A stretch of 64,000 nucleotides of DNA from Lachnospiraceae bacterium (GTDB taxonomy: Bacteria; Bacillota; Clostridia; Lachnospirales; Lachnospiraceae). The notes below the pieces were generated by a model. It was not told the origin of the DNA, did no database searches, and was given only the letters and a program-made list of their open reading frames with translations. The translations under genes were made by a program, and so were the position numbers. Location of the stretch: the NCBI GenBank assembly GCA_021769135.1, contig JAETTM010000007.1:95322-159321 (forward strand), in the 5' to 3' direction. The first letter of the stretch is position 1, and each line of letters starts with the position of its first letter. Positions 41,252-50,688 of this stretch are shown piece after piece.

Positions 41252-41927
41252 TGGGGTAAACCGCCTCCCCGTCATGGGCAACTACAGCGGCGCTGACCAC
41301 ATGGCCAGCCGCCGCTATTTCTTCCAGCAGTTCCCCTTCCCTTTTCGCCGTGCATTCCACTACCAAATCCAGCCCTCCCGCTGTCCTGCTGCGGGATTTC
41401 ACCTTTGGCCGCTTTGCATATTTGGAAATTAAAGGCATAATGTCCGTTTCCTTCCCCTCTTTATCCATGTTGATGACCAGCAATACCGACGTCCGCCCCG
41501 CAGGGAGCAAATCCAGCAATATCAGCATAATGGTCGTCACCAGGCACACTGCAAACGCAAGCCCGTAATTCCTGGCCCCCAATATAATCCCTATGCTGAT
41601 GGACCAGAAAAGGAATAATAAATCCTTTGGATCCTTCACCGCCGTCCGAAACCTGACAATAGACAATGCCCCTACCATCCCCAGGGAAATCACCAGGTTG
41701 GACTGCATCGCCAGGATAATCCCCTCCGTAATGATGGGCAGTACCCCAAGCACGATATTAAACTGTTTATTATAAAAATTCCTTTTCTGGGAGAAATAAT
41801 AAATTCCATAAATATAAAGGGAAAACAGTATCCCCGTTCCCAGGGCGGTATATATGGTTGCCGCTGAAAGCGTGTTGTTTTTTATGGTTTCCGCCACCGA
41901 ATTTCTGACGATGTCCTTTATGCCCAT
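41244..41927 (-). CDS. DUF4956 membrane protein
   Basis: The 227-residue protein has about four membrane helices (ILFSLYIYGIYYF, VLGVLPIITEGIILAM, LFLFWSISIGIILGA, AFAVCLVTTIMLILL) and the family's signature loop SLGMVGALSIVRFRTAVKDPKDLLFLFW. The C-terminal cytoplasmic domain is ferredoxin-like (RTAGGLDLVVECTAKREGEL). DUF4956 genes usually accompany CotH and VTC polyphosphate-polymerase domain genes. Here CotH is coupled to it but no VTC gene is in the window. Function is unknown; a link to polyphosphate or envelope phosphorylation is inferred from that association. Confidence 0.88.
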   Translation of the reverse strand: MGIKDIVRNSVAETIKNNTLSAATIYTALGTGILFSLYIYGIYYFSQKRNFYNKQFNIVLGVLPIITEGIILAMQSNLVISLGMVGALSIVRFRTAVKDPKDLLFLFWSISIGIILGARNYGLAFAVCLVTTIMLILLDLLPAGRTSVLLVINMDKEGKETDIMPLISKYAKRPKVKSRSRTAGGLDLVVECTAKREGELLEEIAAAGHVVSAAVVAHDGEAVYPNE

Positions 41928-41978
41928 TTTTCTTTGCGTACCTTTCTTTCTTTTTTTCAGAATCTAATAAAAGCCTTT

Positions 41979-44804
41979 TTATTCCGCCTTTACTCCATCT
42001 GTTTTGTAGATGAATCTTACGCTCCCCTCCGTGCCTTCCTGCAGTCCGCTGAAGGTATTGTAGCCGCTTCCGATATTCTTCAGCGCGTCAATCCTGTCGA
42101 TGACCTTCTCCACCTTATCCCCGAACAAATCTGTCAGCTTGCTGATTCCTTCTTCGTCAAATTCTATCATCCCGTCCTTCAGTTCCAAAGCGCCGTCATC
42201 CAGTTCTATGGTTCCGTCCACCAAATCGGCTACTCCGTCATCCAGTTCCTCCGCACCGTCTTTCAGTTCCTGTACTCCGTCATCCAGCTCAACCGCTCCA
42301 TCCTGCAGTTCCCCTGCGCCGTCATCCAGTTCAACCGTTCCATCCTTCAGTTTCCCGGCACCGTCATCCAGTTTTTCCGCGCCATCGCCCAGTTCATCTA
42401 CGCCATCCTTCAATTCTTTCGCTCCATCATCCAGTTTGACCGCTCCATCCTTCAAGGAAGTCGCTCCCGTATCCAGCTTTTCGGTTCCTTCTATCAATTT
42501 CCCGGTTCCATCCTTCAGTTCCGTTGTACCCGCTTTCAACGCATCCGTTCCCTGATTCAATGTGGCCGCCCCTGCTTCCAGTTCCCTTGTGCCGGCTACC
42601 GCCGCTTCGGTTCCTGCCTTTAACTGGGCAGCCCCTGCTGCCAATGCCGGAACGCCTGCCTGCGCATCGCTCAGCTGAAGCAGCCCCTGGTACAAGGCGT
42701 TCACTCCTGCATTCAGCTGCTGTGCCCCTGCATTCAAATTGGAAGCCGCCGTTTTGATATAAGTAATATAGGCTGCCTGCGCCGCATCGTCCGCTCCCGA
42801 AAATTGCCCTGAAGCGCCATACTGCTGTGCCAGCTGGGCTATGGCTTCCTGTGCCGTCTGTGCCTTGGCCTGGGCCGCCGCTACCTGGGCCCTGGCCGCC
42901 GCCACCTCTTCTCCCGCATTCCGGTAATCCGCTGCCGCTTTGCCCACTTCCTCCGCCGACACGCTCTCCACTGTGGCCTGGGCGGTAGTCGTTACCGGCT
43001 CCACGCTATATCCGGCCACCAATCCGCTCACCGTAGCCTGCGCCATCTTCCCTTCCGCTTCCACTTCCACATCCACGGTTTTTGTCTCCGGCTCGCATGC
43101 GGCGCTTAACGCAGCCTCCGCTGCCTTCTGCTGTTCTATCGCCTGTTCCAGCCTGGCCTTGGCCTGGACTTCCTCCTGGGCTGCCGCCGATGCAGTCTGC
43201 TGCAGCTGTTTGATTGTCTCATTCAGCGTATTTTCATAAGTGGCAAAATATTGTTCCAGCAATGTATCCAGTCCGGCCATTCCCTGCGCCAGCGACTGGC
43301 TGGCATCCACCAGACCTATTTTCCCGTCAGCGCCCTGGCATGCGCCCACCATCGTGCTTATCGCCACATCCACCGATGCCAACCCCTGCTGTATCTGGGC
43401 AGCGCCTGTATCCAATGCCAGGCTCCCCTCCGCAAGCGCCATCGTTCCGTCCGCCAGCTTCTTACTTCCTGCTGCCAGTTCGCCCACGCCGCCATCCAAT
43501 TGCCCGGCGCCCGCATCCAGCACCTTGGACTTCTCATTCAACTCCTGCGTACCGGCTTTTAATGTGCCAGCCCCTTCTTTCAGCGTGCCTGTTCCGTCCT
43601 TTAAGGTATTGGTCCCCTCCTTCAGCTTCCCGGCACCGTCTTTCAGTTTTTCTGTGCCGTCTTTCAATTCCGAAGCCCCGTCCCGCAGCTCTGTGGTGCC
43701 GTCTTTCAGTTCCTGTACGCCATCCCGCAGTTCCGTGGTGCCGTCTTTCAGTTCCTGTACGCCATCCCGTAATTCCGTAGTTCCATCCTTCAGTTCCTGC
43801 GCCCCGTCTCGCAGTTCCCCGGTTCCATCTTTCAGTTCCGCAGTGCCGTCTTTTAACTCTTCCGTTGCCGACTCCAAATCGTCCATGGATTCATTGATAT
43901 CATCCAAATCAATAGAATCTGTCAAATCAATATCCGAAAGGATATCGCTCATAGCCATCGTCATTGTCATGGACAGATTAAAATCCACCGCGTCCGCAGA
44001 CACTTCCATATAATCCGGTATGTTCAGGTCGTCGATTTCCTTCCGTTTCTCTTCATCCTCTATTTCTTCTTTCAGCCCGTCGATGTCCAGGCTGTCCCGC
44101 AGCCCTGGGAAAGCCACGCCTACCGCCAAATGATTATCCCCCTCGGAAATCAGTTTCCCGTTGGTCACTTCAATGTTGGAGAAAGTATCCGATGGAAGCA
44201 CCATCCCCGAAATCATCGCAAAGGGCACGTAAATCTCTTCTTCGCTTCCATTGATATCCACTTTCTCCCTTTGCTTGTTCTCATAGTCGAAGCGTATCGT
44301 TACCTTGCCACTTTTTCCTGCCAATTCCTCCGGCGCTATTTCTTTTCCGTCCAATGTATAGGATATTTTTATATCCACCGGAAGTTCCTTATCCGTCGTT
44401 CCCTGATAGTAAATATCCGCCCCTCCGGCATCCCATATCAGGCTGCCGTCATCGCCCGACGTATATCCTTCATACCCCTTTACATTTTCGATATCGTTTA
44501 ACAGGCTCACATCCGACAGGGAATCGCTTCCTTCCCCATTCTTTATCCAGCTGCTGACAATCACCTTGTTCACGCTGCCCTTCGCATCGGCCAGCACATA
44601 TACCGTCTCTTCCTTGCCGCTTTCGCTGCTGTGGGATGCCTTCATCCGGCTTCCCAACGCCTGTGCCAGGACTTCCTCCGTTTCCGTATCCCCTGCCTGT
44701 TCGCCGTTCACGCCATCCGCCGAAGCATTGGTTCCATTCCCGCAGGCAATCAGGGAAGCCGTCATAGCGCCTGTTAATATCAAAGCAAGTATTCTTTTCT
44801 TCAT
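41979..44804 (-). CDS. Large repeat-containing lipoprotein, YhgE-like
   Basis: The product has 941 residues with a lipoprotein signal (MKKRILALILTGAMTASLIA followed by CGNG). Its body has two long blocks of seven-residue repeats of the type LKDGTxE (about 310-430 and 760-900), the pattern of YhgE/Pip phage-receptor-type proteins. The blocks flank a Gln/Ala-rich coiled coil (about 475-650: TIKQLQQTASAAAQEEVQAK). No C-terminal membrane segment is seen. The start is set at the ATG at 44804, which overlaps the MMPL stop (ATGA) and has AGGAGCGG upstream. The position directly after an MMPL pump suggests an accessory or extracellular partner of the transporter. DNA copies of the repeat (42 bp) may vary in number. 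Confidence 0.78.
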   Translation of the reverse strand: MKKRILALILTGAMTASLIACGNGTNASADGVNGEQAGDTETEEVLAQALGSRMKASHSSESGKEETVYVLADAKGSVNKVIVSSWIKNGEGSDSLSDVSLLNDIENVKGYEGYTSGDDGSLIWDAGGADIYYQGTTDKELPVDIKISYTLDGKEIAPEELAGKSGKVTIRFDYENKQREKVDINGSEEEIYVPFAMISGMVLPSDTFSNIEVTNGKLISEGDNHLAVGVAFPGLRDSLDIDGLKEEIEDEEKRKEIDDLNIPDYMEVSADAVDFNLSMTMTMAMSDILSDIDLTDSIDLDDINESMDDLESATEELKDGTAELKDGTGELRDGAQELKDGTTELRDGVQELKDGTTELRDGVQELKDGTTELRDGASELKDGTEKLKDGAGKLKEGTNTLKDGTGTLKEGAGTLKAGTQELNEKSKVLDAGAGQLDGGVGELAAGSKKLADGTMALAEGSLALDTGAAQIQQGLASVDVAISTMVGACQGADGKIGLVDASQSLAQGMAGLDTLLEQYFATYENTLNETIKQLQQTASAAAQEEVQAKARLEQAIEQQKAAEAALSAACEPETKTVDVEVEAEGKMAQATVSGLVAGYSVEPVTTTAQATVESVSAEEVGKAAADYRNAGEEVAAARAQVAAAQAKAQTAQEAIAQLAQQYGASGQFSGADDAAQAAYITYIKTAASNLNAGAQQLNAGVNALYQGLLQLSDAQAGVPALAAGAAQLKAGTEAAVAGTRELEAGAATLNQGTDALKAGTTELKDGTGKLIEGTEKLDTGATSLKDGAVKLDDGAKELKDGVDELGDGAEKLDDGAGKLKDGTVELDDGAGELQDGAVELDDGVQELKDGAEELDDGVADLVDGTIELDDGALELKDGMIEFDEEGISKLTDLFGDKVEKVIDRIDALKNIGSGYNTFSGLQEGTEGSVRFIYKTDGVKAE
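43666..43860 (-). repeat. 42-bp tandem repeats inside the YhgE-like gene
   Basis: Units encoding ELKDGTTELRDGVQ recur almost unchanged around 43690-43790; further 21-bp half-units extend on both sides. A second, more diverged block lies around 42170-42520. Confidence 0.7.
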
Positions 44805-46918
44805 AACACCGCTCCTCCTTCTATTTTTTTCATCTTTTTCTTCTTCATCCGCTCCCCGCCGTGGTTTTCCTTCAGGGTGCTTGCCATAATCACTTTGTCG
44901 AATATCATAAACATGGAAGGCAGGATAAAGATTACGCTGAACATACTGATAATCGCACCTCTCGCCATCAATGTGCAAAGCGAGCTTATCATATCGATGT
45001 TGGAATACAGCCCTACTCCAAAGGTGGCTGCGAAAAAGGTCAGCGCGCTTACCATAATGGATTTGGCGCTGGTCTGGCAGGCGATATCCACCGCTTTCCT
45101 TTTCTCCGCCCCTGCATTCCTCTCCCTCCGGTATCTTGTCGTCATCAAAATCGCATAGTCCACCGTCGCCCCCAGCTGTATGGTGCCTATTACTACCGAA
45201 GCGATAAAAGGTATTTCCGTTTTCGTGTAATAAGGGATTCCCATATTCACAAAAATCGCCCCTTCAATTACTGCCACCAATATCACCGGCAGGGAGATGG
45301 ATTTGAACACGAACAAAATTATGATGAAAATTACACCGATAGACACCACGCTTACTGTTTTAAAGTCCTTATCCGTAATCCGTATCAAATCTTTGGTACA
45401 GGGTGCCTCCCCCACCAGCATACTTTTAGGGTCATAGGATTTGCATATTTTATCCAATGTATCGCACTGGGCATTCACTTCTTCCGAAGCCACCTTATAT
45501 TGGGAACCTATGAGAAGCAGCTGCCAGTTTTCATTGCTCAAAGCGTCCTTCAATTCCTCCGGCACCATTTCCTCCGGCAGCGCTGCCCCTTTCACCGAGT
45601 TCAGCCCCAAGACCCAGCTGACCCCAGGTACGTTTTTCATTTCCTCGCTCATATGCTTTACATCCTTAGCGGGCAAATCCGCGTTCAGAAGCAGCATATG
45701 AGTAGCGTTCATATCGAACTCCGCCTCCAGCTTTTCATTGGCTATGATGCTGGGCAAATCTTTCGGCAGGGTCTCATCCAAATTATAATAAACCGCCGCA
45801 TTCCGATAGCCATACAAGGCCGGAACCATAATTGCCACCAAAAGCGACGCAAATACGATGAAATACTTTGTCACAAACTGGCCGATATGGTTCATGTCGG
45901 GAATCAATGCCTTATGCTTTGTTTTCACCAACGCCTTATCCAATACGAGAATCAGCGAAGGCAGAATCGTCACACAGGCAACCACCCCTATGACAACCCC
46001 CTTGGCCATCACCAGCCCCAAATCCATGCCCAGGGTAAAGCTCATAAAGCACAGGGCTATGAAACCAGCTACCGTAGTAATGGAACTGCCCACCACTGAA
46101 GAAAGGGTTTCCTCTATAGCCTTGGCCATAGCATCCTTTTTATCCTCATGCAGACCCTGCTGCTCCTGGTAGCTGTGCCAGAGGAAAATGGAATAATCCA
46201 TCGTCACCCCCAATTGGAGCACCGCACTCAACGCTTTTGTAATGTAGGAAATCTCTCCGAAGAAAATGTTGCTTCCCAGATTATAAACGATGGCCATCCC
46301 GATACTAGCCAGGAAAACAAAGGATACCAGATAGGAATCCATGGCCAGCGACAGGACGATGCAGGTCAGTATCACCGCAATAAATACATAAATGGGAGCT
46401 TCCCTCTCCGACAGGTTTTTTGTATCCGTAACCACGGCGGACATACCGCTTAAGAAACAGCCCTTATCCGCGACTCTCCTGATTTCTTCTATAGCATCCA
46501 TGGTAGAGTCCGCCGATGTGGTTTCATTAAAAATGATAATCATCAACGTACAGTCGCCATTGTTAAAGGCTTCATAGAATTCTCCCGGCAGCAATTCCAT
46601 AGGAACGGAAATATCCATGGCCGAATCGTACCAGATAACCTTCTCCACGTGCTCCACTTCTTCGATTTTCTCTTTTAACGCCGAAACCTCCTTCGGCTGC
46701 ATCCCCTCCACCATAAACATGGAAAAAGCGCCCGTACCGAATTCATCCACCAGAATGTCCTGTCCTACCATGGTTTCGATGTCTTTGGGCAAGTAGGAAA
46801 GGATATCGTAATTTACCCTCGTTCCTATGTAACCGAAAAAAGACGGCACCAGAAGCAGGAAACTGATAATAAGAATCGGTATTCTTAATTTCACTACACA
46901 TTTTCCGAAATTTTTCAT
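44801..46918 (-). CDS. MMPL/RND-type transporter
   Basis: This 705-residue protein has the two-fold repeat of MMPL transporters: helix 1 (IPILIISFLLLVPSFFGYIG), a large extracellular domain, five helices with VLQLGVTMDYSIFLWHSYQEQ, a second extracellular domain, and helices with TIQLGATVDYAILMTTRYRRE. These two Asp/Tyr motifs form the proton path. Relatives (YdfJ, MmpL) export lipids or amphiphiles. The start ATG has AGGAGTTAGG upstream. It is the first gene of the operon with the YhgE-like lipoprotein, DUF4956 and CotH. TetR-type operators overlap its promoter. Substrate unknown. Confidence 0.9.
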   Translation of the reverse strand: MKNFGKCVVKLRIPILIISFLLLVPSFFGYIGTRVNYDILSYLPKDIETMVGQDILVDEFGTGAFSMFMVEGMQPKEVSALKEKIEEVEHVEKVIWYDSAMDISVPMELLPGEFYEAFNNGDCTLMIIIFNETTSADSTMDAIEEIRRVADKGCFLSGMSAVVTDTKNLSEREAPIYVFIAVILTCIVLSLAMDSYLVSFVFLASIGMAIVYNLGSNIFFGEISYITKALSAVLQLGVTMDYSIFLWHSYQEQQGLHEDKKDAMAKAIEETLSSVVGSSITTVAGFIALCFMSFTLGMDLGLVMAKGVVIGVVACVTILPSLILVLDKALVKTKHKALIPDMNHIGQFVTKYFIVFASLLVAIMVPALYGYRNAAVYYNLDETLPKDLPSIIANEKLEAEFDMNATHMLLLNADLPAKDVKHMSEEMKNVPGVSWVLGLNSVKGAALPEEMVPEELKDALSNENWQLLLIGSQYKVASEEVNAQCDTLDKICKSYDPKSMLVGEAPCTKDLIRITDKDFKTVSVVSIGVIFIIILFVFKSISLPVILVAVIEGAIFVNMGIPYYTKTEIPFIASVVIGTIQLGATVDYAILMTTRYRRERNAGAEKRKAVDIACQTSAKSIMVSALTFFAATFGVGLYSNIDMISSLCTLMARGAIISMFSVIFILPSMFMIFDKVIMASTLKENHGGERMKKKKMKKIEGGAVL

Positions 46919-46962
46919 ATGGGTTCCTAACTCCTTTCAAAAGTTCCTCCATTTATAATTAT

Positions 46963-46977
46963 ATGACCATTGGTCAT
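46963..46977. promoter_or_regulatory. Operator 1, perfect 15-bp palindrome
   Basis: ATGACCATTGGTCAT, just downstream of the -10 box of the MMPL promoter. Likely bound by the divergent TetR-type repressor. Confidence 0.7.
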
Positions 46978-46990
46978 TTTTGTTAATTAT

Positions 46991-47019
46991 TGTATATCAC
47001 AGAAATGACCAATAGTCAA
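46991..47019 (-). promoter_or_regulatory. Promoter of the MMPL operon
   Basis: TTGACT (47019-47014), 17-bp spacer, TATACA (46996-46991) on the minus strand. The -35 is within operator 2. Confidence 0.7.
47005..47018. promoter_or_regulatory. Operator 2, imperfect copy
   Basis: ATGACCAATAGTCA, the same motif as operator 1 with one half changed, covering the -35 box. The two copies are 42 bp apart, four helical turns. Confidence 0.6.
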
Positions 47020-47052
47020 TATTTTTTATGGAAAGTTTACACTTTTTTACAG

Positions 47053-47086
47053 GAATTTATCCCCGCCAGCAGCGAGCCAAGTGATT
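47053..47086 (+). repeat. Family I repeat, partial copy D
   Basis: On the minus strand ATCACTTGGCTCGCTGCTGG then CGGGGATAAA matches the right part of Family I. The hairpin half is absent. Confidence 0.45.
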
Positions 47087-47092
47087 ACGCAT

Positions 47093-47136
47093 AAAAAAAC
47101 ACAGCGCGGATAAAACCGTCTGTGTTTTCTTTTTTC
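47093..47136 (+). terminator. Terminator-like hairpin in the divergent region
   Basis: AAAACACAG pairs with CTGTGTTTT around a 15-base loop and a T-run follows. Its position between divergent genes is unusual; it may end an antisense or leftover transcript, or belong to the repeat next to it. Confidence 0.55.
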
Positions 47137-47262
47137 CTATTTACTGTTATCTATTCAGCAATTCGCACGAACTACTTCCTGTTCACCATTGCTTTTCTTC
47201 AAAATTAATCCTATAATAATCTAAATATCTGCAAGCTGTCAATCATCAGAAAAGGATTCGTT

Positions 47263-47871
47263 ATGGGAAAAATTGATATTAATAAAAAATTAAAGGAAGA
47301 CGCCCTTTTAAACACCGCCTTCGATTTATTTACCAAACAGGGGATTCACAAAACCTCCATCTCCGACATCGTCAATCAGGCGGGAGTAGCGAAAGGAACT
47401 TTCTACCTATATTTTAAGGACAAATATGATATTAACAATAAGCTGATTGCCAAAAAAGCCAGCCAGATTTTCCGTACCGCGGACGAGGCGCTGCATCGGA
47501 CGGATATTACCGTTCTGGAGGACCAGATTATTTTCATGATTGACAATATCCTGGACCAGTTTACGGCAGATAAATCTTTGCTGCGCTTTATATCCAAAAG
47601 TTTAAGCTGGGGCGTTTTTAAGAACGAACTTCTTTATTCCAATTCTTCGGAAATAGATTTTTACAATATTTATTCTTCGGTTTTTGAGCACTCTGAAACA
47701 AAATATAAAAACCCGGAGATTCTCGTGTTTATGATTATCGAATTGGTCAGCTCTACTTCTTTCAGTTGCATTTTGTATGAAGAGCCAACGCCTATCGGAG
47801 AATTGAAGCCCTATTTGTTTGAAACCGTCAGGCAGATGATGCGGAGCATGGAAGTCCGGGCAGAGGAATGA
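47263..47871 (+). CDS. TetR/AcrR-family transcriptional regulator
   Basis: The 202-residue protein has an N-terminal HTH (GIHKTSISDIVNQAGVAKGTF, then YLYFKDKYDI) and a helical ligand-binding C-terminus. The ATG at 47263 begins MGKIDINKKLKEDALLNTAF; no strong ribosome site is seen. It is divergent from the MMPL operon, whose promoter carries two copies of ATGACCA-type palindromes, so it is the probable repressor. The ligand is unknown, perhaps the substrate of the pump. Confidence 0.9.
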   Translation: MGKIDINKKLKEDALLNTAFDLFTKQGIHKTSISDIVNQAGVAKGTFYLYFKDKYDINNKLIAKKASQIFRTADEALHRTDITVLEDQIIFMIDNILDQFTADKSLLRFISKSLSWGVFKNELLYSNSSEIDFYNIYSSVFEHSETKYKNPEILVFMIIELVSSTSFSCILYEEPTPIGELKPYLFETVRQMMRSMEVRAEE

Positions 47872-47904
47872 CTTTTCCGCTGCCCCGCCAACCGCTTTGC
47901 CGTT

Positions 47905-48096
47905 TTAAACCGCCGCAATTTTCTCCATCAACACATCCGCATCCAGCCCATGCACCATAGCTGCCTCTTCAAGGGTCTCCCCCTGGGCGGACGGGCATCC
48001 CAGACAATGCATTCCGATTTCCATCAGAACCGGGGCAATATCCGGATTTATCCTCAGCGCTTCACCAATCGTTGTATTCTTTGTTATCTCAGCCAT
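47905..48096 (-). CDS. DUF1858 small protein
   Basis: The 63-residue protein has the DUF1858 pattern: [20 protein letters not shown] then [18 protein letters not shown]. The Cys-x2-Cys pair could form a redox disulfide or hold a cofactor. Such proteins often accompany hybrid-cluster or radical/redox enzymes. The start follows AGGAGGTTTTC. It lies between the TetR-type gene and pfl, as a single gene on the minus strand. Function unknown. Confidence 0.85.
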   Translation of the reverse strand: MAEITKNTTIGEALRINPDIAPVLMEIGMHCLGCPSAQGETLEEAAMVHGLDADVLMEKIAAV

Positions 48097-48266
48097 ATGA
48101 AAACCTCCTTTTGTAAGAAATATTTATAATCAAAAATCTTTTACCAGTATAATACTTTCTCCCATTTGTTTCAAGTCATTCCTGATTCTTCATAAATTTC
48201 ACAAAAATTTAATATAAAAAATGCCGAAAACATACCGGATGTACAGAAAAAAGTACACTTCCTCGC

Positions 48267-48296
48267 TTGACGTTATCAGCGTCTTAATACTATAAT
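48267..48296 (+). promoter_or_regulatory. pfl promoter
   Basis: TTGACG (48267-48272), 18-bp spacer, perfect TATAAT (48291-48296). Transcription would start about 60 bp before pflB. Confidence 0.75.
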
Positions 48297-48360
48297 GAAG
48301 ATACAGGATTTGTGTTATATTAACCACTTAAAAATATTTTAAACAGGAGGCTTATTCAAA

Positions 48361-50397
48361 ATGAGACCAGAATGGAAAGATTTTGTAGGCGGCAAATGGG
48401 AAAATGAAGTCAATGTACGCGATTTCATCCAGAGGAACTACCATCCTTATGACGGGGATGATTCCTTTTTAGCTGCTCCTACACAGAACACAAAAGACTT
48501 ATGGGACATGGTACTTGATTTGCAGAAAAAAGAACGTGAAGCAGGCGGCGTTCTCGATATGGACACCAAGGTGGTTTCCACTATTACCTCCCATGGCCCG
48601 GGCTATCTGGACAAGAGCAAAGAGACGATTGTCGGCTTCCAGACAGACGCGCCTTTCAAACGTTCCCTGCAGCCTTACGGCGGTATCCGTATGGCAGAGA
48701 AAGCTTGCTCCGATAACGGCTACGAAGTAGACCCTGAAATCAGCGAGTTCTTCTCCACACACAGGAAAACACACAATGCAGGCTGCTTCGACGCTTACAA
48801 TCAGGAGATGAGGGCTTGCCGTTCCGCACATATCATCACGGGCCTTCCGGATGCTTATGGCCGCGGCCGTATTATTGGCGACTACAGACGTGTTGCCCTG
48901 TACGGTATTGATTATCTGCTTCAGGACAAACAGGCTCAGAAGGATTCCACAGGACGGGTTATGACAGACGATGTGATTCGTCTCCGCGAAGAGCTTTCCG
49001 AGCAGATGGTAGCGCTGAAATTGATGAAAGAAATGGCTGCTTCCTATGGCTGCGACATTTCCAAACCGGCTACTAACGTAAAAGAAGCTATCCAGGCTAC
49101 TTACTTCGGATACCTTTGCTCCGTAAAAGAGCAGAACGGTGCTGCTATGTCCTTAGGACGTACTTCTACCTTCATTGACTGCTACGCTGAAAGAGACTTG
49201 GCTAACGGAACCTTCACAGAAGAGCAGATTCAGGAATTCGTTGACCACTTCATCATGAAACTGCGCTGCGTAAAATTCGCACGTACACCGGAATACAACC
49301 AGATTTTCGCAGGCGACCCGGTATGGGTAACCGAATCCTTAGGCGGTGTTGGCGTAGACGGACGTCACATGGTTACAAAGACTTCCTTCCGTTATCTGCA
49401 CACACTGACCAACTTAGGACCTTCTCCGGAACCCAACTTAACGGTTCTCTGGTCCACAAGGCTTCCTGAAAACTGGAAGAGATACTGCGCGAAGATGTCC
49501 ATCCAGACTTCTTCCATCCAGTATGAGAACGATGATTTGATGAGGGTAACACACGGCGATGACTACGGTATCGCATGCTGCGTATCTTCCATGGTAATCG
49601 GTAAAGAAATGCAGTTCTTCGGCGCTCGTGCTAACCTGGCAAAATGTCTGTTGTACGCTTTGAACGGCGGTATCGATGAAGTAACAAAGAAACAGGTAGG
49701 ACCGAAATATCGTCCTGTTGCAGGCGATGTTCTCGACTATGACGATGTATGGGATAAATTCATGGATATGATGGAATGGCAGGCAGACGTATATGTAAAT
49801 ACGCTGAACATCATCCATTACATGCATGATAAATACTGCTATGAAAGGGCTGAAATGGCACTTCATGACAGAGATGTAAAACGTTATTTTGCAACAGGTG
49901 TTGCTGGTCTTTCCATCGTAGCCGACTCCCTGTCCGCTATCAAATATGCGAAAGTAGAAGTTGTAAGGGATGATGACGGCGTTATCGTTGACTTCAAGAC
50001 GACCGGCGACTTCCCGAAATACGGCAACGATGATGACCGTGTTGACTCCATTGCACAGGAAGTTGTACACAGATTCATGACCGCTATCAGAAGACACCAC
50101 ACCTACAGGAACGGTATTCCGACCACCTCTATCCTTACCATTACTTCCAACGTAACTTATGGTAAGGCTACAGGCAACACACCTGACGGACGTAAGAAAG
50201 GCCAGCCTTTCGCACCCGGCGCTAACCCGATGCACGGACGCGATACCCACGGTGCGGTAGCTTCCCTGTCTTCCGTTTCCAAACTTCCTTTCAAGGATGC
50301 ACAGGACGGTATTTCCAATACCTTCACCATCATCCCTGGCGCTCTTGGCAAAGAAGATAAGGTATTCTCGGGCGATTTGGAACTTGATTTGAAATAA
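48361..50397 (+). CDS. pflB: Pyruvate formate-lyase catalytic subunit without the glycyl-radical domain
   Basis: The enzyme converts pyruvate and CoA to formate and acetyl-CoA. This 678-residue protein holds the PFL barrel: [38 protein letters not shown], the two active-site cysteines Cys406-Cys407 in [10 protein letters not shown], and the end [15 protein letters not shown] ... GDLELDLK. Usual PFLs have about 740-760 residues and end with a glycyl-radical domain containing RVSGYAV. Here the chain stops before that domain. The missing domain is encoded 290 bp downstream as a separate gene (50689-50931). AGGAGG and a strong promoter lie upstream; the gene is highly expressed by codon appearance. 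Thus it is a split PFL. The genuine stop TAA is followed by another ribosome site, so this is not a simple frameshift. Confidence 0.92.
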   Translation: MRPEWKDFVGGKWENEVNVRDFIQRNYHPYDGDDSFLAAPTQNTKDLWDMVLDLQKKEREAGGVLDMDTKVVSTITSHGPGYLDKSKETIVGFQTDAPFKRSLQPYGGIRMAEKACSDNGYEVDPEISEFFSTHRKTHNAGCFDAYNQEMRACRSAHIITGLPDAYGRGRIIGDYRRVALYGIDYLLQDKQAQKDSTGRVMTDDVIRLREELSEQMVALKLMKEMAASYGCDISKPATNVKEAIQATYFGYLCSVKEQNGAAMSLGRTSTFIDCYAERDLANGTFTEEQIQEFVDHFIMKLRCVKFARTPEYNQIFAGDPVWVTESLGGVGVDGRHMVTKTSFRYLHTLTNLGPSPEPNLTVLWSTRLPENWKRYCAKMSIQTSSIQYENDDLMRVTHGDDYGIACCVSSMVIGKEMQFFGARANLAKCLLYALNGGIDEVTKKQVGPKYRPVAGDVLDYDDVWDKFMDMMEWQADVYVNTLNIIHYMHDKYCYERAEMALHDRDVKRYFATGVAGLSIVADSLSAIKYAKVEVVRDDDGVIVDFKTTGDFPKYGNDDDRVDSIAQEVVHRFMTAIRRHHTYRNGIPTTSILTITSNVTYGKATGNTPDGRKKGQPFAPGANPMHGRDTHGAVASLSSVSKLPFKDAQDGISNTFTIIPGALGKEDKVFSGDLELDLK

Positions 50398-50426
50398 AAT
50401 AATCTAATTAATGACGAGGTTTTATT

Positions 50427-50630
50427 ATGGATGACAACAAAATGATTGATGACCTTGTTAAAATGCTGGATGCAGGCATGATGCAGGGCGTAGGCCATGT
50501 AAACGTGGATACGGACGCTTCCCAGGAAGAAACAAAAAATGTTCAGACCATGGGCTGCACCGACTGCTCCAGAACTCCGCTGGCATGCAGCGTTCCTACT
50601 TTGGAACAGGGCTTGGATGATTTCCACTAA
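50427..50630 (+). CDS. Small Cys-rich protein between the PFL parts
   Basis: This 67-residue frame lies between the PFL large subunit and the glycyl-radical protein, with GACGAGG before its ATG. The first half, MIDDLVKMLDAGMMQGVGHV then NVDTDAS, resembles the opening of the radical domain ([20 protein letters not shown]). The second half departs and has three cysteines (MGCTDCSRTPLACSVP) but no RVSGYAV loop. It could be a duplicated, diverged half-domain acting as an assembly or regulatory subunit, or the normal linker of a fused PFL turned into a gene. No known function. Confidence 0.7.
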   Translation: MDDNKMIDDLVKMLDAGMMQGVGHVNVDTDASQEETKNVQTMGCTDCSRTPLACSVPTLEQGLDDFH

Positions 50631-50688
50631 GCCCTAACGCAAACCGGCGACAATATAAAATATATATTTTTTAAGGAGGAAAACTAAA

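Larger units (their letters stand above)
46919..47262. other. 344-bp divergent regulatory region with operators, repeat and hairpin
   Basis: It contains the MMPL promoter and two operator-like palindromes, a partial Family I repeat, a terminator-like hairpin and the upstream region of the TetR-type gene. No gene is seen. Confidence 0.7.

Noticed and set aside
48300..48330. Rex-like redox operator in the pfl leader (TTGTGTTATATTAACCAC)
   Set aside because: Only partly palindromic and a poor match to the clostridial Rex consensus; not strong enough to list.
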